This document shows positions 1 through 7,161 of a stretch of DNA of 43,666 bases, piece after piece. The position numbers were made by a program, and so were the translations under genes. Below the pieces are notes generated by a model. The model was not told where the DNA came from, made no database searches, and was given only the letters and a program-made list of their open reading frames with translations. The first letter of the stretch is position 1. Each line of letters opens with the position of its first letter. This DNA comes from Prosthecobacter gellanilyticus (lineage in GTDB: Bacteria > Verrucomicrobiota > Verrucomicrobiia > Verrucomicrobiales > Verrucomicrobiaceae): positions 1-43,666 of the forward strand of contig NZ_BKAG01000056.1 of the NCBI RefSeq assembly GCF_007992435.1, written 5' to 3'.

Positions 1-46
1 TTCGCGACTTCGACGCGACTCACCTAACCACATTTGCCACTTCGCT

Positions 47-1213
47 TCACCGGGCATCCGGCCTGCGGCCGATGGTGACGGGAACGTTGATGATCTGGCC
101 GTTTCGAAAGACGGTCAGCGAAGCTCCAGAGCCGGGAGGGAGCTGGCGGATGGAGTCCAGCAGCTCGCGTGGAGTTTTGAAAGGCTTGTTGTTCAGCGCG
201 GTGATGACATCACCCGGGGCGACGCCTGCTGTGAGCGCGGGCGAGCCTGCATCCAGATCGGTGACATAGGCACCGACACGGGAAGTGCCGAGCGAGGCAT
301 CAATGCTGACCGATTCTGAACTGAGTTCGAGGCCGAGGTAACCTGAGGTCACATTTTTGGACTGGGTGAGGACGGCATCAATGACGGTCTTGGCATCATT
401 GGAGGGCACGGCAAGGCCCACCCCCTGCCAGGCGCGGACGTTTTCATCACCCCGATAAATGGCCACGTTGATGCCCACGATCTCGCCCCGGATGTTCACC
501 AGAGGTCCGCCGGAGTTACCAGGGTTGATGACGGTGTCCGTCTGGAGGTAGTCGAGCTGGCTGTCACTCAGGTGACGGTCACGGGCACTGATGATACCCT
601 GGGTGACGGTGCCGCTGAGACCGAAGGGATTCCCGACCGCGAAGACAAGCTGGCCAACCTTGGCCTGGTCGCTGTTGGCAAAGCTCAGCGCGGGGAAATC
701 TTGTTTGCCGCCTTCGATCTTCAGGAGGGCGATGTCGCGCTCCACGCTGGCCCCGAGGATGCTGGCGGAGTACTTTTTGTTATCGTTGGTGGTGATCATC
801 ACCTCACTCACATCCGCGATGACGTGGTAGTTCGTGACCACATGGCCTTCCTTGGAGATGATGGCTCCGGAACCGAGACCGGGAATGACCTGGGGTCTGC
901 CGGAGACGAGGCCGAAGAAGGGATGCCAGGCCGTCTGGCCACGGCGGACGGTGCGGGTGGTGACGCTGACCACACTGGGCAGGACGCCCGCGCTGAGCCT
1001 GGCAAACTCGTCATTCATGGCGGACAGGACCTTCACATCCTCCAAATCCAGCTTTGGAGTGGCTTGTGAGGTAAACTTCTCCTCACCGGGCTTCTCACCC
1101 CGGAGAAAGTTCAGCAGTCCATATCCCTCCTGCCCACCGCGCCAGAGCGAAAAGACGATGATGGCCAGCATGAAGACGGCGATGGCGAAGATGAGGCGGC
1201 GGAAGGTGTCCAT
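47..1213 (-). CDS. Membrane-anchored HtrA/DegP-type serine protease (S1C) with one PDZ domain
   Basis: Envelope quality-control protease predicted to degrade misfolded periplasmic proteins. The 388-residue product begins with a hydrophobic segment (about residues 7-24) with no evident cleavage site, so it is probably an uncleaved anchor. A trypsin-like domain follows, with a complete catalytic triad: H130 in TNYHVIAD, D160 in ERDIALLK and S234 in NPGNSGGPLV. A single PDZ domain occupies about residues 290-385. The anchor plus one PDZ is closer to DegS than to soluble DegP, which has two PDZ domains. It is divergent from murI, with about 140 bp between the likely start codons. The family call is secure; a regulatory DegS-like role is only a possibility, and no RseA-like partner lies nearby. 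Confidence 0.93.
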   Translation of the reverse strand: MDTFRRLIFAIAVFMLAIIVFSLWRGGQEGYGLLNFLRGEKPGEEKFTSQATPKLDLEDVKVLSAMNDEFARLSAGVLPSVVSVTTRTVRRGQTAWHPFFGLVSGRPQVIPGLGSGAIISKEGHVVTNYHVIADVSEVMITTNDNKKYSASILGASVERDIALLKIEGGKQDFPALSFANSDQAKVGQLVFAVGNPFGLSGTVTQGIISARDRHLSDSQLDYLQTDTVINPGNSGGPLVNIRGEIVGINVAIYRGDENVRAWQGVGLAVPSNDAKTVIDAVLTQSKNVTSGYLGLELSSESVSIDASLGTSRVGAYVTDLDAGSPALTAGVAPGDVITALNNKPFKTPRELLDSIRQLPPGSGASLTVFRNGQIINVPVTIGRRPDAR

Positions 1214-1355
1214 GACGGGAGGCTAAAGATACGGATGATCCTACTATTCTGTCTGCGGATCGCAGGCAAAGATGTTTTCAGGCAAACGTCATTACGGACA
1301 GCGCAAACGCCGCTTGCCCTGCCGCCCGCCCGTGCTTCCAATCGCCCATCCCCAA

Positions 1356-2168
1356 ATGTCTGCTTCTGATCCCCAACAAGCCCCGCTCGGCGTCTTTGAC
1401 TCCGGGGTGGGCGGACTGACCGTGGTGCGTGCCCTGCGTGAGCTGCTGCCGAACGAGTCCATCGTCTACCTGGGTGACACCGCGCGTGTGCCCTATGGAT
1501 CCAAGTCTCCCGATACCATCCGCCGCTTCTCGGTGGAGGATTCGCAGTTCCTGGTCAGCCACGGGGTGAAGGCGGTGGTGGTGGCGTGCAACACGGCGAC
1601 GGCGCATGCGCTGCCGGTGTTGCAGGCGACTTTTCGGGTGCCGGTGATCGGGGTGATCGAGCCGGGTGTGGAGGCCACTTTGGCAGATGGCAAATGTGAG
1701 CGCGTGGGGATCATCGGCACCGCAGGCACCATCCGCAGCAGTGCTTACCAGTATGCGCTGGCCATGAGGAGGCCGGGTTTGCAAATCCATGCCACAGCCA
1801 CGCCGCTGCTGGTGCCGTTTGTCGAGGAAGGCTGGGTGGAGCATCCGGCACTCAAGCTGGTGCTGAAACAGTACCTGGATCCGCTTTTGGAAAAAGGCAT
1901 TGATACGCTGATGCTCGGCTGCACGCACTATCCGCTGCTCATGCCGGTGCTGCAAAAAATGCTCGGCAAAAAGGTGCACCTGATCGACAGCGCGAGCACC
2001 TGCGCCGCGCATACCAAGCGGGTGCTGGAAGAGCAAAAACTGCTGCGCAAAGGCCGGGGCAAGCCCACGCTGGACATCTATCTCACGGACCTATCCGAGC
2101 AGGCCGAGGCCATGGCCCGGCGCTTCCTGGGCACGGAGTTTGGCAAGGTGAAGAAGGCGACGCTATGA
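1356..2168 (+). CDS. murI: Glutamate racemase
   Basis: Cytoplasmic cofactor-independent enzyme interconverting L- and D-glutamate to supply D-Glu for peptidoglycan. Family hallmarks are all present in 270 residues: the N-terminal GVFDSGVGGLTV, the first catalytic Cys (C78) in VVACNTATA, and the second catalytic Cys (C189) in LMLGCTHYPLL. The open frame extends upstream to 1272, but that stretch (Arg/Pro-rich, no family similarity) is unlikely to be translated; ATG at 1356 puts the conserved beta strand at residue 11, as is usual. It ends one base before the convergent PEP-CTERM gene. Identification is firm; the start is inferred. Confidence 0.95.
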   Translation: MSASDPQQAPLGVFDSGVGGLTVVRALRELLPNESIVYLGDTARVPYGSKSPDTIRRFSVEDSQFLVSHGVKAVVVACNTATAHALPVLQATFRVPVIGVIEPGVEATLADGKCERVGIIGTAGTIRSSAYQYALAMRRPGLQIHATATPLLVPFVEEGWVEHPALKLVLKQYLDPLLEKGIDTLMLGCTHYPLLMPVLQKMLGKKVHLIDSASTCAAHTKRVLEEQKLLRKGRGKPTLDIYLTDLSEQAEAMARRFLGTEFGKVKKATL

Positions 2169-2169
2169 G

Positions 2170-2868
2170 TCACGCCTTCAGCCGGCGACGGCGTGCCGCC
2201 ACGGATGCGAGGCCAAGCATAACCAACATTGCTCGCGAAGGCTCGGGGACGGCCGTGTAGGTGTAGATGAGGCTGCCCGTGTAGCCGGAGGTCGACCCAT
2301 ACGTCGTCGTGAAAGGAATCGTGTTCGGATTCGGCGATGTCTGGGTGTAAGTGGTTGTGTTGCTCTGCGTGGAGTGAGTGTGAGCATTGGTCAGCCCCCA
2401 GATGATGTTCAGGGTGCCGGTGCCCAGATAAGACGTGAGGCCCGAGGTGAGAACACTGGAGAAATCACCCGAGTTCGCATTGTGCGTGCCGGAGACATTG
2501 ACGGGCGAGGAGAGATTGGACCAAGTCTGTGAGACACTGCCCACGTCCACGATCCCCGTCGCGCTGAGTCCACCAGGGCCGGTGAAGCTGACGTTCGTCT
2601 TGTCTGTGATGAAAGCATAGCCACTCCAGGTCGGGTTCAGTGTGCCATTGGTGACGGAAATGTTGTAGGAGAGCGCGCTGGTGTTTACCGTGACCAGCAG
2701 TGAGACGGATTCCAAAACGCCTAACGTGGAATCAAACTGCGGCACTGAAATACTGCCTGAAGGATTCTGTGTGGCCGCGGGACCGGTGAGCGAATGGATG
2801 ACGGTCGCGGCGTTCGCTCCGCGATGGAGGGCCAAAAGGAAAAGGCAGAACAACAAGATTCGCTTCAC
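2170..2868 (-). CDS. PEP-CTERM sorting-domain secreted protein
   Basis: Small exported protein of 232 residues starting with GTG. It has a clear signal peptide (MKRILLFCLFLLAL, cleavage near GANA-A), a Ser/Thr/Asn-rich beta-type middle without recognisable catalytic residues, and a C-terminal tripartite sorting signal: VPEPS, a hydrophobic helix, then RRRR near the end. In this family the signal is processed by an exosortase and the protein goes to the cell surface or exopolysaccharide matrix. No exosortase or EPS genes are in the window, so it depends on machinery elsewhere. The middle domain is unrecognised; a structural or adhesive role is a guess from composition. It converges on murI with a 1-bp gap. 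Confidence 0.85.
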   Translation of the reverse strand: MKRILLFCLFLLALHRGANAATVIHSLTGPAATQNPSGSISVPQFDSTLGVLESVSLLVTVNTSALSYNISVTNGTLNPTWSGYAFITDKTNVSFTGPGGLSATGIVDVGSVSQTWSNLSSPVNVSGTHNANSGDFSSVLTSGLTSYLGTGTLNIIWGLTNAHTHSTQSNTTTYTQTSPNPNTIPFTTTYGSTSGYTGSLIYTYTAVPEPSRAMLVMLGLASVAARRRRLKA

Positions 2869-2949
2869 CCGTCCACCCTAATCAAAAACCCGCTCTGATG
2901 ACAATAGTGAAGTGCATTTTAGGTATTCTGATTTTTGAGACTGGTCGGA

Positions 2950-2971
2950 AAATCCATCAAGTGGTGGATTT
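2950..2971. repeat. Short inverted repeat, possible operator
   Basis: Perfect 7-bp arms AAATCCA and TGGATTT separated by 8 nt, in the 196-bp gap between the divergent PEP-CTERM gene and the Tm-1-like gene. The position would suit an operator, but short palindromes like this arise by chance; nothing else supports a function. Confidence 0.25.
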
Positions 2972-3064
2972 CAGTGAGGTGAAAGTGGAGCGGGACGCTT
3001 GAGAAAGGCACACGGGTTTCGTTCACTAGGCACGTATCTGGTAAAATCATTTCCCCCGAACTTT

Positions 3065-4288
3065 ATGCCTACCATCGCCGTTCTCGGCACATTTGACTCC
3101 AAAGGTCCTGAACATGGCTTCGTGGCCGAGCGCATCCGCGCGCGTGGCTTTGAGACGCTGCTCATCAATGCGGGCAGTCTGGCCGAACCAGGGATCACAC
3201 CAGACATCAGCAGCGATGAGGTGGCTGCCGCAGGAGCGCCGGACTGGAAGGCGGTGCTGGCGAGGCAGGATCGCGGTGAATGCGTGAGCCTGTTGGCCGC
3301 AGGCGCGGCGAAGGTGGTCGCGGAGCTGGTGGAGAACGGGAAGGTGCAGGGCATCATCTCACTCGGCGGCGGGGGTGGCACGGCCATCTGCACGGCAGCC
3401 ATGCGCGCGCTGCCTATCGGCTTTCCGAAAGTCATGGTGAGCACGCTGGCGAGCGGCAACACAGCGCCGTATGTGGGCACGAAGGACATCGTGATGATCC
3501 CGGCGATTGCGGACGTGGCGGGGATCAACCGGCTCACACGCGTCATCTTTGAAAATGCAGCGGGTGCCATCTGTGGGATGGTGGATGCCGCGGAGGGCCG
3601 CAAGCAGGCTCCAGCCTATGACCGGCCGCTGATCGTGGCCAGCATGTTTGGCAATACCACGACCTGTGTGACCGAGGCCAAGAAGGTGCTGGAGCATGCG
3701 GGCTATGAGGTGCTGGTGTTTGCGGCCACGGGCAATGGTGGACGGGCAATGGAGGCGCTGATTGAAAGCGGCATGGTGGCCGGGATACTGGACGTCACGA
3801 CCACGGAATGGGCGGATGAACTGATGGGGGGTGTGCTGAATGCCGGACCTGAGCGGCTGGATGCAGCGGCGAAGGCCGGGGTGCCGGCCATCGTGGCGCC
3901 GGGCTGCCTGGACATGGTGAACTTTGGCGAGCCGCAGACGGTGCCGCCGAAGTATGACGGGCGCACTTTCTACCAGCACAATGGGCAGGTCACGCTGATG
4001 CGCACGAATGCTGAAGAGTGTGCGAAGCTGGGCAAGATCATCGCGGACAAGGTCAATGATTACACCGCGCCTGTGACGGTGCTGCTGCCAAAGAAAGCGA
4101 TCAGTGTCATCAGCGCGGAAGGCAAGCCCTTCCATGATGCGGCGGCGGACAAAGCGCTCTTTGAGGCGATCAAGACGAACCTGGATCCGCGTGTACCGGT
4201 GATCGAGCTGGATCTGGAGATCAATGACGCGGTCTTCGCCTCTGCCTGTGCCAAGGCGCTGCTGGAGAACATTGCCGCGAAGGCATGA
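3065..4288 (+). CDS. Tm-1-like ATP-binding domain protein (UPF0261 family)
   Basis: 407-residue cytoplasmic protein. Its start MPTIAVLGTFDSKGPEH and the glycine-rich GIISLGGGGGTA match the UPF0261/Tm-1-like family; the plant relative, tomato Tm-1, is an ATP-binding inhibitor of tobamovirus replication. The bacterial enzyme activity is not firmly established as far as I know. ATG at 3065 is preferred over the in-frame upstream start at 2999 because the first beta strand of the family begins there. The zinc alcohol dehydrogenase starts 36 bp after its stop on the same strand, suggesting one transcript and a shared, probably catabolic, pathway. Length and motifs look intact. Confidence 0.85.
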   Translation: MPTIAVLGTFDSKGPEHGFVAERIRARGFETLLINAGSLAEPGITPDISSDEVAAAGAPDWKAVLARQDRGECVSLLAAGAAKVVAELVENGKVQGIISLGGGGGTAICTAAMRALPIGFPKVMVSTLASGNTAPYVGTKDIVMIPAIADVAGINRLTRVIFENAAGAICGMVDAAEGRKQAPAYDRPLIVASMFGNTTTCVTEAKKVLEHAGYEVLVFAATGNGGRAMEALIESGMVAGILDVTTTEWADELMGGVLNAGPERLDAAAKAGVPAIVAPGCLDMVNFGEPQTVPPKYDGRTFYQHNGQVTLMRTNAEECAKLGKIIADKVNDYTAPVTVLLPKKAISVISAEGKPFHDAAADKALFEAIKTNLDPRVPVIELDLEINDAVFASACAKALLENIAAKA

Positions 4289-4324
4289 TTGACAGGCGGT
4301 GAAGGTTTCCGCTTCACTCCGCGC

Positions 4325-5437
4325 ATGCCCAAAGCCCTCGCCGCCGTCCTTTACGAATCTGGAAAGCCTCTCGTCATCGAGGAGGTAGATGTGGCCGAGC
4401 CGCAGGCCGGTGAGGTCATGGTGCGCATGAAGGCTGCGGGCGTGTGCCATAGCGACCTGCATGTGATGAAGGGTGATCTGCCCATGCCTGCGCCGATCAT
4501 CCTGGGGCATGAAGGCGCGGGCATTGTAGAAGCCGTAGGACCAGGGGTGATCAGCGTGAAACCGGGGGATGCGGTGTGGCCGATCTGGCGCTCCTCCTGC
4601 GGGCGCTGCGACTACTGCCAGCAGGGTCGACCTGCGCTCTGTGATCTCGGCACGGCGATGCGTTTCACGGGATTGATGCCGGATGGGAAGACCCGCTTCC
4701 GCAACTCGAAGGGTGACAGCGTGCGGCACTATGCGGGTGTCTCGACCTTCAGTTCCATCTCGACGATGCCTGAGGCTGCTGTGGTGAAGATCGAGGGTGA
4801 TTTTCCGCTGTGGAAGGCGGCGCTGATCAGTTGCGGTGTCATCACGGGAATCGGTGCGGTGACGCATGCGGCGCAGGTGCGGCCAGGATCCACAGTCGCG
4901 GTGTTTGGCTGCGGTGGGATTGGGTTGAACATCATCCAGGGAGCGCGCATGATCAGCGCGAAGCAAATCATCGCGGTGGATACGGTGGCTAGCAAAGAGG
5001 TGCATGCACGTACGATGGGGGCCACGCACTTCATTGATTCCACCACCTGTGATCCGGTGAAGGCCATCAAGGACCTCACGGGCGGACTGGGTGTGGATTT
5101 CTCTTTTGAGGCGATCGGGCTTCCGGGGCCGATCGAGCAGGCTTTCGATTCGCTGCGCAAGGGAGGGACCTGCGTGGTGGCTGGCATCTGCCGGGGTGAT
5201 GCACGGGCCCAGATCAACGCCAACCAACTGCTCTATGCGGAGAAGACGCTGAAGGGCAGCCTCTATGGTTCGATGAGGCCGCGAATCGATCTGCCTCGCC
5301 TGATGGATCTGCACCAAACTGGGGCGCTGAAGCTGGATGAGCTGCTGACTCGAACCTGGCGGCTGGATCAGATCAATGAGGCCTATGCTTCTCTGGAACG
5401 TGGCGAAGTGGCGCGAAGCCTGATCGTCTGGGATTGA
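4325..5437 (+). CDS. Zinc-dependent alcohol dehydrogenase (MDR family)
   Basis: 370-residue medium-chain dehydrogenase oxidising an unknown alcohol or reducing the matching aldehyde with NAD(P). Catalytic zinc ligands are visible: C41 in GVCHSDLH, H62-E63 in GHEGAG, and C170 in LISCGV. The structural zinc lobe has C92, C95, C98 and C106 (SCGRCDYC ... ALC). The Rossmann glycine motif is GCGGIG, followed by D in IIAVDT, which favours NAD over NADP. The layout resembles the class III/NDMA-dependent branch rather than simple two-domain quinone reductases. ATG at 4325 is chosen because the preceding in-frame TTG at 4289 abuts the upstream stop and adds a non-conserved tail. Likely co-transcribed with the Tm-1-like gene. 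Confidence 0.9.
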   Translation: MPKALAAVLYESGKPLVIEEVDVAEPQAGEVMVRMKAAGVCHSDLHVMKGDLPMPAPIILGHEGAGIVEAVGPGVISVKPGDAVWPIWRSSCGRCDYCQQGRPALCDLGTAMRFTGLMPDGKTRFRNSKGDSVRHYAGVSTFSSISTMPEAAVVKIEGDFPLWKAALISCGVITGIGAVTHAAQVRPGSTVAVFGCGGIGLNIIQGARMISAKQIIAVDTVASKEVHARTMGATHFIDSTTCDPVKAIKDLTGGLGVDFSFEAIGLPGPIEQAFDSLRKGGTCVVAGICRGDARAQINANQLLYAEKTLKGSLYGSMRPRIDLPRLMDLHQTGALKLDELLTRTWRLDQINEAYASLERGEVARSLIVWD

Positions 5438-5496
5438 GGCTGATTTGAGGCCAAAAAGGGATTCAAAAGCTTCCAAAGCCATTCATAGATGCAGCG

Positions 5497-5772
5497 ATGA
5501 ACGACTCTGACCTCAACGGCATGCTCAGACGGGCCGCTTCGGCGGCACCGGCGACTGTGCCGTCGTCGCTGGAGGAGGCGATCATGGCGCGGGTAAAAGT
5601 GGATGACGGCCGGGCGAAGCGCTGGCGCTCGTTTGTGCAATGGTTGTTAGTCCTGGCGCTGATTTCCGGCGTGATCACGGCATGCATGATCTGCTGGTCC
5701 ATGGCTTCACGCGACACCACACATTCCGTGCCACCGACAATGGAGCTTTTTCGAGAGGGGGGGCAGCCATGA
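5497..5772 (+). CDS. CnrY-like small membrane protein, candidate anti-sigma factor
   Basis: 91-residue protein with an N-terminal cytoplasmic part of about 46 residues, one strong transmembrane helix (about residues 47-68) and a short outer tail of about 20 residues. It has no recognisable enzymatic motif. Size, topology and place in the gene order (membrane protein, metal sensor, ECF sigma factor) match CnrY of Cupriavidus metallidurans, a single-pass anti-sigma factor holding CnrH at the membrane. Sequence similarity to CnrY cannot be judged by eye, so the role is inferred from context. Its stop overlaps the sensor's ATG (ATGA), indicating translational coupling. Confidence 0.65.
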   Translation: MNDSDLNGMLRRAASAAPATVPSSLEEAIMARVKVDDGRAKRWRSFVQWLLVLALISGVITACMICWSMASRDTTHSVPPTMELFREGGQP

Positions 5773-6230
5773 GTTCGCGTCCGAAGTGGCTGATCCTCTC
5801 CGTGCTCTGCTCCATGCTGCTGGCCGGAGGCACGGCGTGGTTCGTGACCGACTGGGTGCTGCATCGTCATGCCGAAGGGCACGCGCATGCGCATCTGGAG
5901 CCGGACTTTCATGCGTGGATGCATGAGCATCTGGACATCACTCCGGAGCAGCATGACAAGCTGGAGCCTCTGGAGGAGGAGTTTGAGCAGCGGCGCATTG
6001 TTTTGCGCAAAGAGATCCGCGAAGCGGGAATGGAACTGGCCTCAGCCCTTAGTGAAGCGGATGCGAACGACGCGAAGCTCAAGGCGGCGCTGGAGCGGCT
6101 TAACCAAAAGCAGGGAGAACTGCAGCGGGTGACTTTGGAACATTTCTTCACCATGAAGCGCTACCTGCGCCCGGCGCAGGCGCAGCGGCTGATCGAATGG
6201 ACGCATGACAGCCTTACCCGCGAGCATTGA
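5769..6230 (+). CDS. CnrX-like periplasmic metal sensor (Spy/CpxP/ZraP fold)
   Basis: 153-residue protein with an N-terminal membrane helix (about residues 8-30) and a periplasmic four-helix-hairpin type domain. A His-rich linker (HRHAEGHAHAH) follows the helix. The metal ligands known from CnrX (His42, His46, Glu63, His119, Met123) have counterparts H48, H52, E69, H125 and M129, a constant offset of six with no gap. This strongly suggests Ni/Co-type metal sensing. Metal binding would be expected to release the sigma factor from the CnrY-like protein. ATG at 5769 overlaps the upstream stop; the longer frame from 5640 lies inside the upstream gene and is rejected. The last 26 bp overlap the sigma gene. 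Confidence 0.85.
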   Translation: MSSRPKWLILSVLCSMLLAGGTAWFVTDWVLHRHAEGHAHAHLEPDFHAWMHEHLDITPEQHDKLEPLEEEFEQRRIVLRKEIREAGMELASALSEADANDAKLKAALERLNQKQGELQRVTLEHFFTMKRYLRPAQAQRLIEWTHDSLTREH

Positions 6231-6816
6231 ACTCCTCTTTGTGGAGACCGAAGCTGCGCCGCATGAGAGTGTGGAGCAGCAGAAGGTGCGTGCCGCGCAG
6301 GCGGGGGACATGGCAGCGTTTGAATGGATCGTGCAGCAGCATGAGGAGCGCGTGTTTGGTTTCTGCTGCCGCTGGCTGCGCTGTGTGGAAGATGCACGCG
6401 AGGTGTGCCAAGATGCCTTTGTGCGGGCCTGGCAGGCGCTGCCGGAGTTTGAAGGACGGGCGAGGCTTTCGACCTGGCTTTATCAGATCGCCCTGAATCT
6501 GTGCCGGGATCGGGCGAAGACCCGTGCGACTCGTCAGCGAGACAGCACCGTGGCGCTGGATGAAGTCATCTCCCAGCCTGAGTGTCCGAAGCAGTCCCCG
6601 GATACGAACGCCGAATGGCAAAGCGAGATGCAAAAGCTGGAGCGCGGTCTGGCTGTGCTGCCGGAGAAGCTCCGAGCCGCGCTGATGCTGACCACGATGG
6701 AACACCTCAGCCACGAGGAATGCGCGCAGGTGCTGAACTGCTCCGTGCGCGGTGTGGAGGGACGGATTTATCGGGCCCGGCAGATGCTGATGGAGTGGTG
6801 GGAGCGGGAGGGGTAA
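6205..6816 (+). CDS. ECF-type RNA polymerase sigma factor, CnrH-like by context
   Basis: 203-residue sigma-70 family protein of the extracytoplasmic-function class. Region 2 spans about residues 35-105, with EDAREVCQDAFVRAW and the promoter-melting stretch LSTWLYQIALNLCRD. Region 4 spans about residues 145-195, with the helix-turn-helix HEECAQVLNCSVRGVEGRIYRA cut here into HEECAQVLNCS and VEGRIYRA. Regions 1.1 and 3 are absent, as expected. The ATG at 6205 lies inside the sensor gene, giving a 26-bp overlap and implying coupling. As third gene after a CnrY-like and a CnrX-like protein it is probably released when the sensor binds metal. Targets are unknown; the module itself and the downstream TonB receptor are candidates. 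Confidence 0.92.
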   Translation: MTALPASIELLFVETEAAPHESVEQQKVRAAQAGDMAAFEWIVQQHEERVFGFCCRWLRCVEDAREVCQDAFVRAWQALPEFEGRARLSTWLYQIALNLCRDRAKTRATRQRDSTVALDEVISQPECPKQSPDTNAEWQSEMQKLERGLAVLPEKLRAALMLTTMEHLSHEECAQVLNCSVRGVEGRIYRARQMLMEWWEREG

Positions 6817-6834
6817 AGCTAACCTTCAGAAGCG

Positions 6835-7035
6835 TCATCCAAGTCCAAATGTCTGGCGGATGGATTGATGCTTATGCTTGCGACCTGATTTGAGATCATC
6901 CAGCCCTGCCTCGATCTTCTGACGCACGTAGATTTGATGCATGAGATCATCCCAGGTTGCTGTCTCAGGCAGGGCGCTGACCAGACGCAAGGCTTCAGCC
7001 TTGATAGTGATGCATGAATGTTTCGAGACAGGCAT
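6835..7035 (-). CDS. Small antitoxin-like protein without adjacent toxin
   Basis: 66-residue protein with the recognisable block ETATWDDLMHQIYVRQKIEA followed by GLDDLKSGR and a FGLG end. This pattern (TWDD-hhh-IYVRQKIE-GL-D-GR) is typical of small antitoxins encoded beside RelE/ParE toxins in many phyla; I recognise it from memory. ATG at 7035 is clear. Here nothing toxin-like lies immediately downstream: the gene ends 18 bp from the oppositely oriented sigma-factor stop. It may be a solitary remnant of a toxin-antitoxin pair or act on a toxin elsewhere. The RelE-like toxin at 9304 has its own HTH antitoxin. Confidence 0.6.
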   Translation of the reverse strand: MPVSKHSCITIKAEALRLVSALPETATWDDLMHQIYVRQKIEAGLDDLKSGRKHKHQSIRQTFGLG

Positions 7036-7161
7036 GAGCTAGATTGACCGGCCAATGCAGCCAAAACAAGATCTGAATGGCATCTCTCATAAGATAGGAA
7101 ATTATTTCTGTGGGGTCGGGGTCGGGAGGTCGTCTCAGGATGCGACAACTCTTTCCCGAAG

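Noticed and set aside
3010..3055. Possible sigma-70 promoter (TTCACT ... TAAAAT) before the Tm-1-like gene
   Set aside because: The spacer is only 14 bp, too short for a normal promoter.
3359..5482. 707-residue open frame on the minus strand opposite the Tm-1-like and dehydrogenase genes
   Set aside because: Its product is His/Arg-rich low-complexity text without family motifs, the mirror of two well-supported plus-strand genes in GC-rich DNA.
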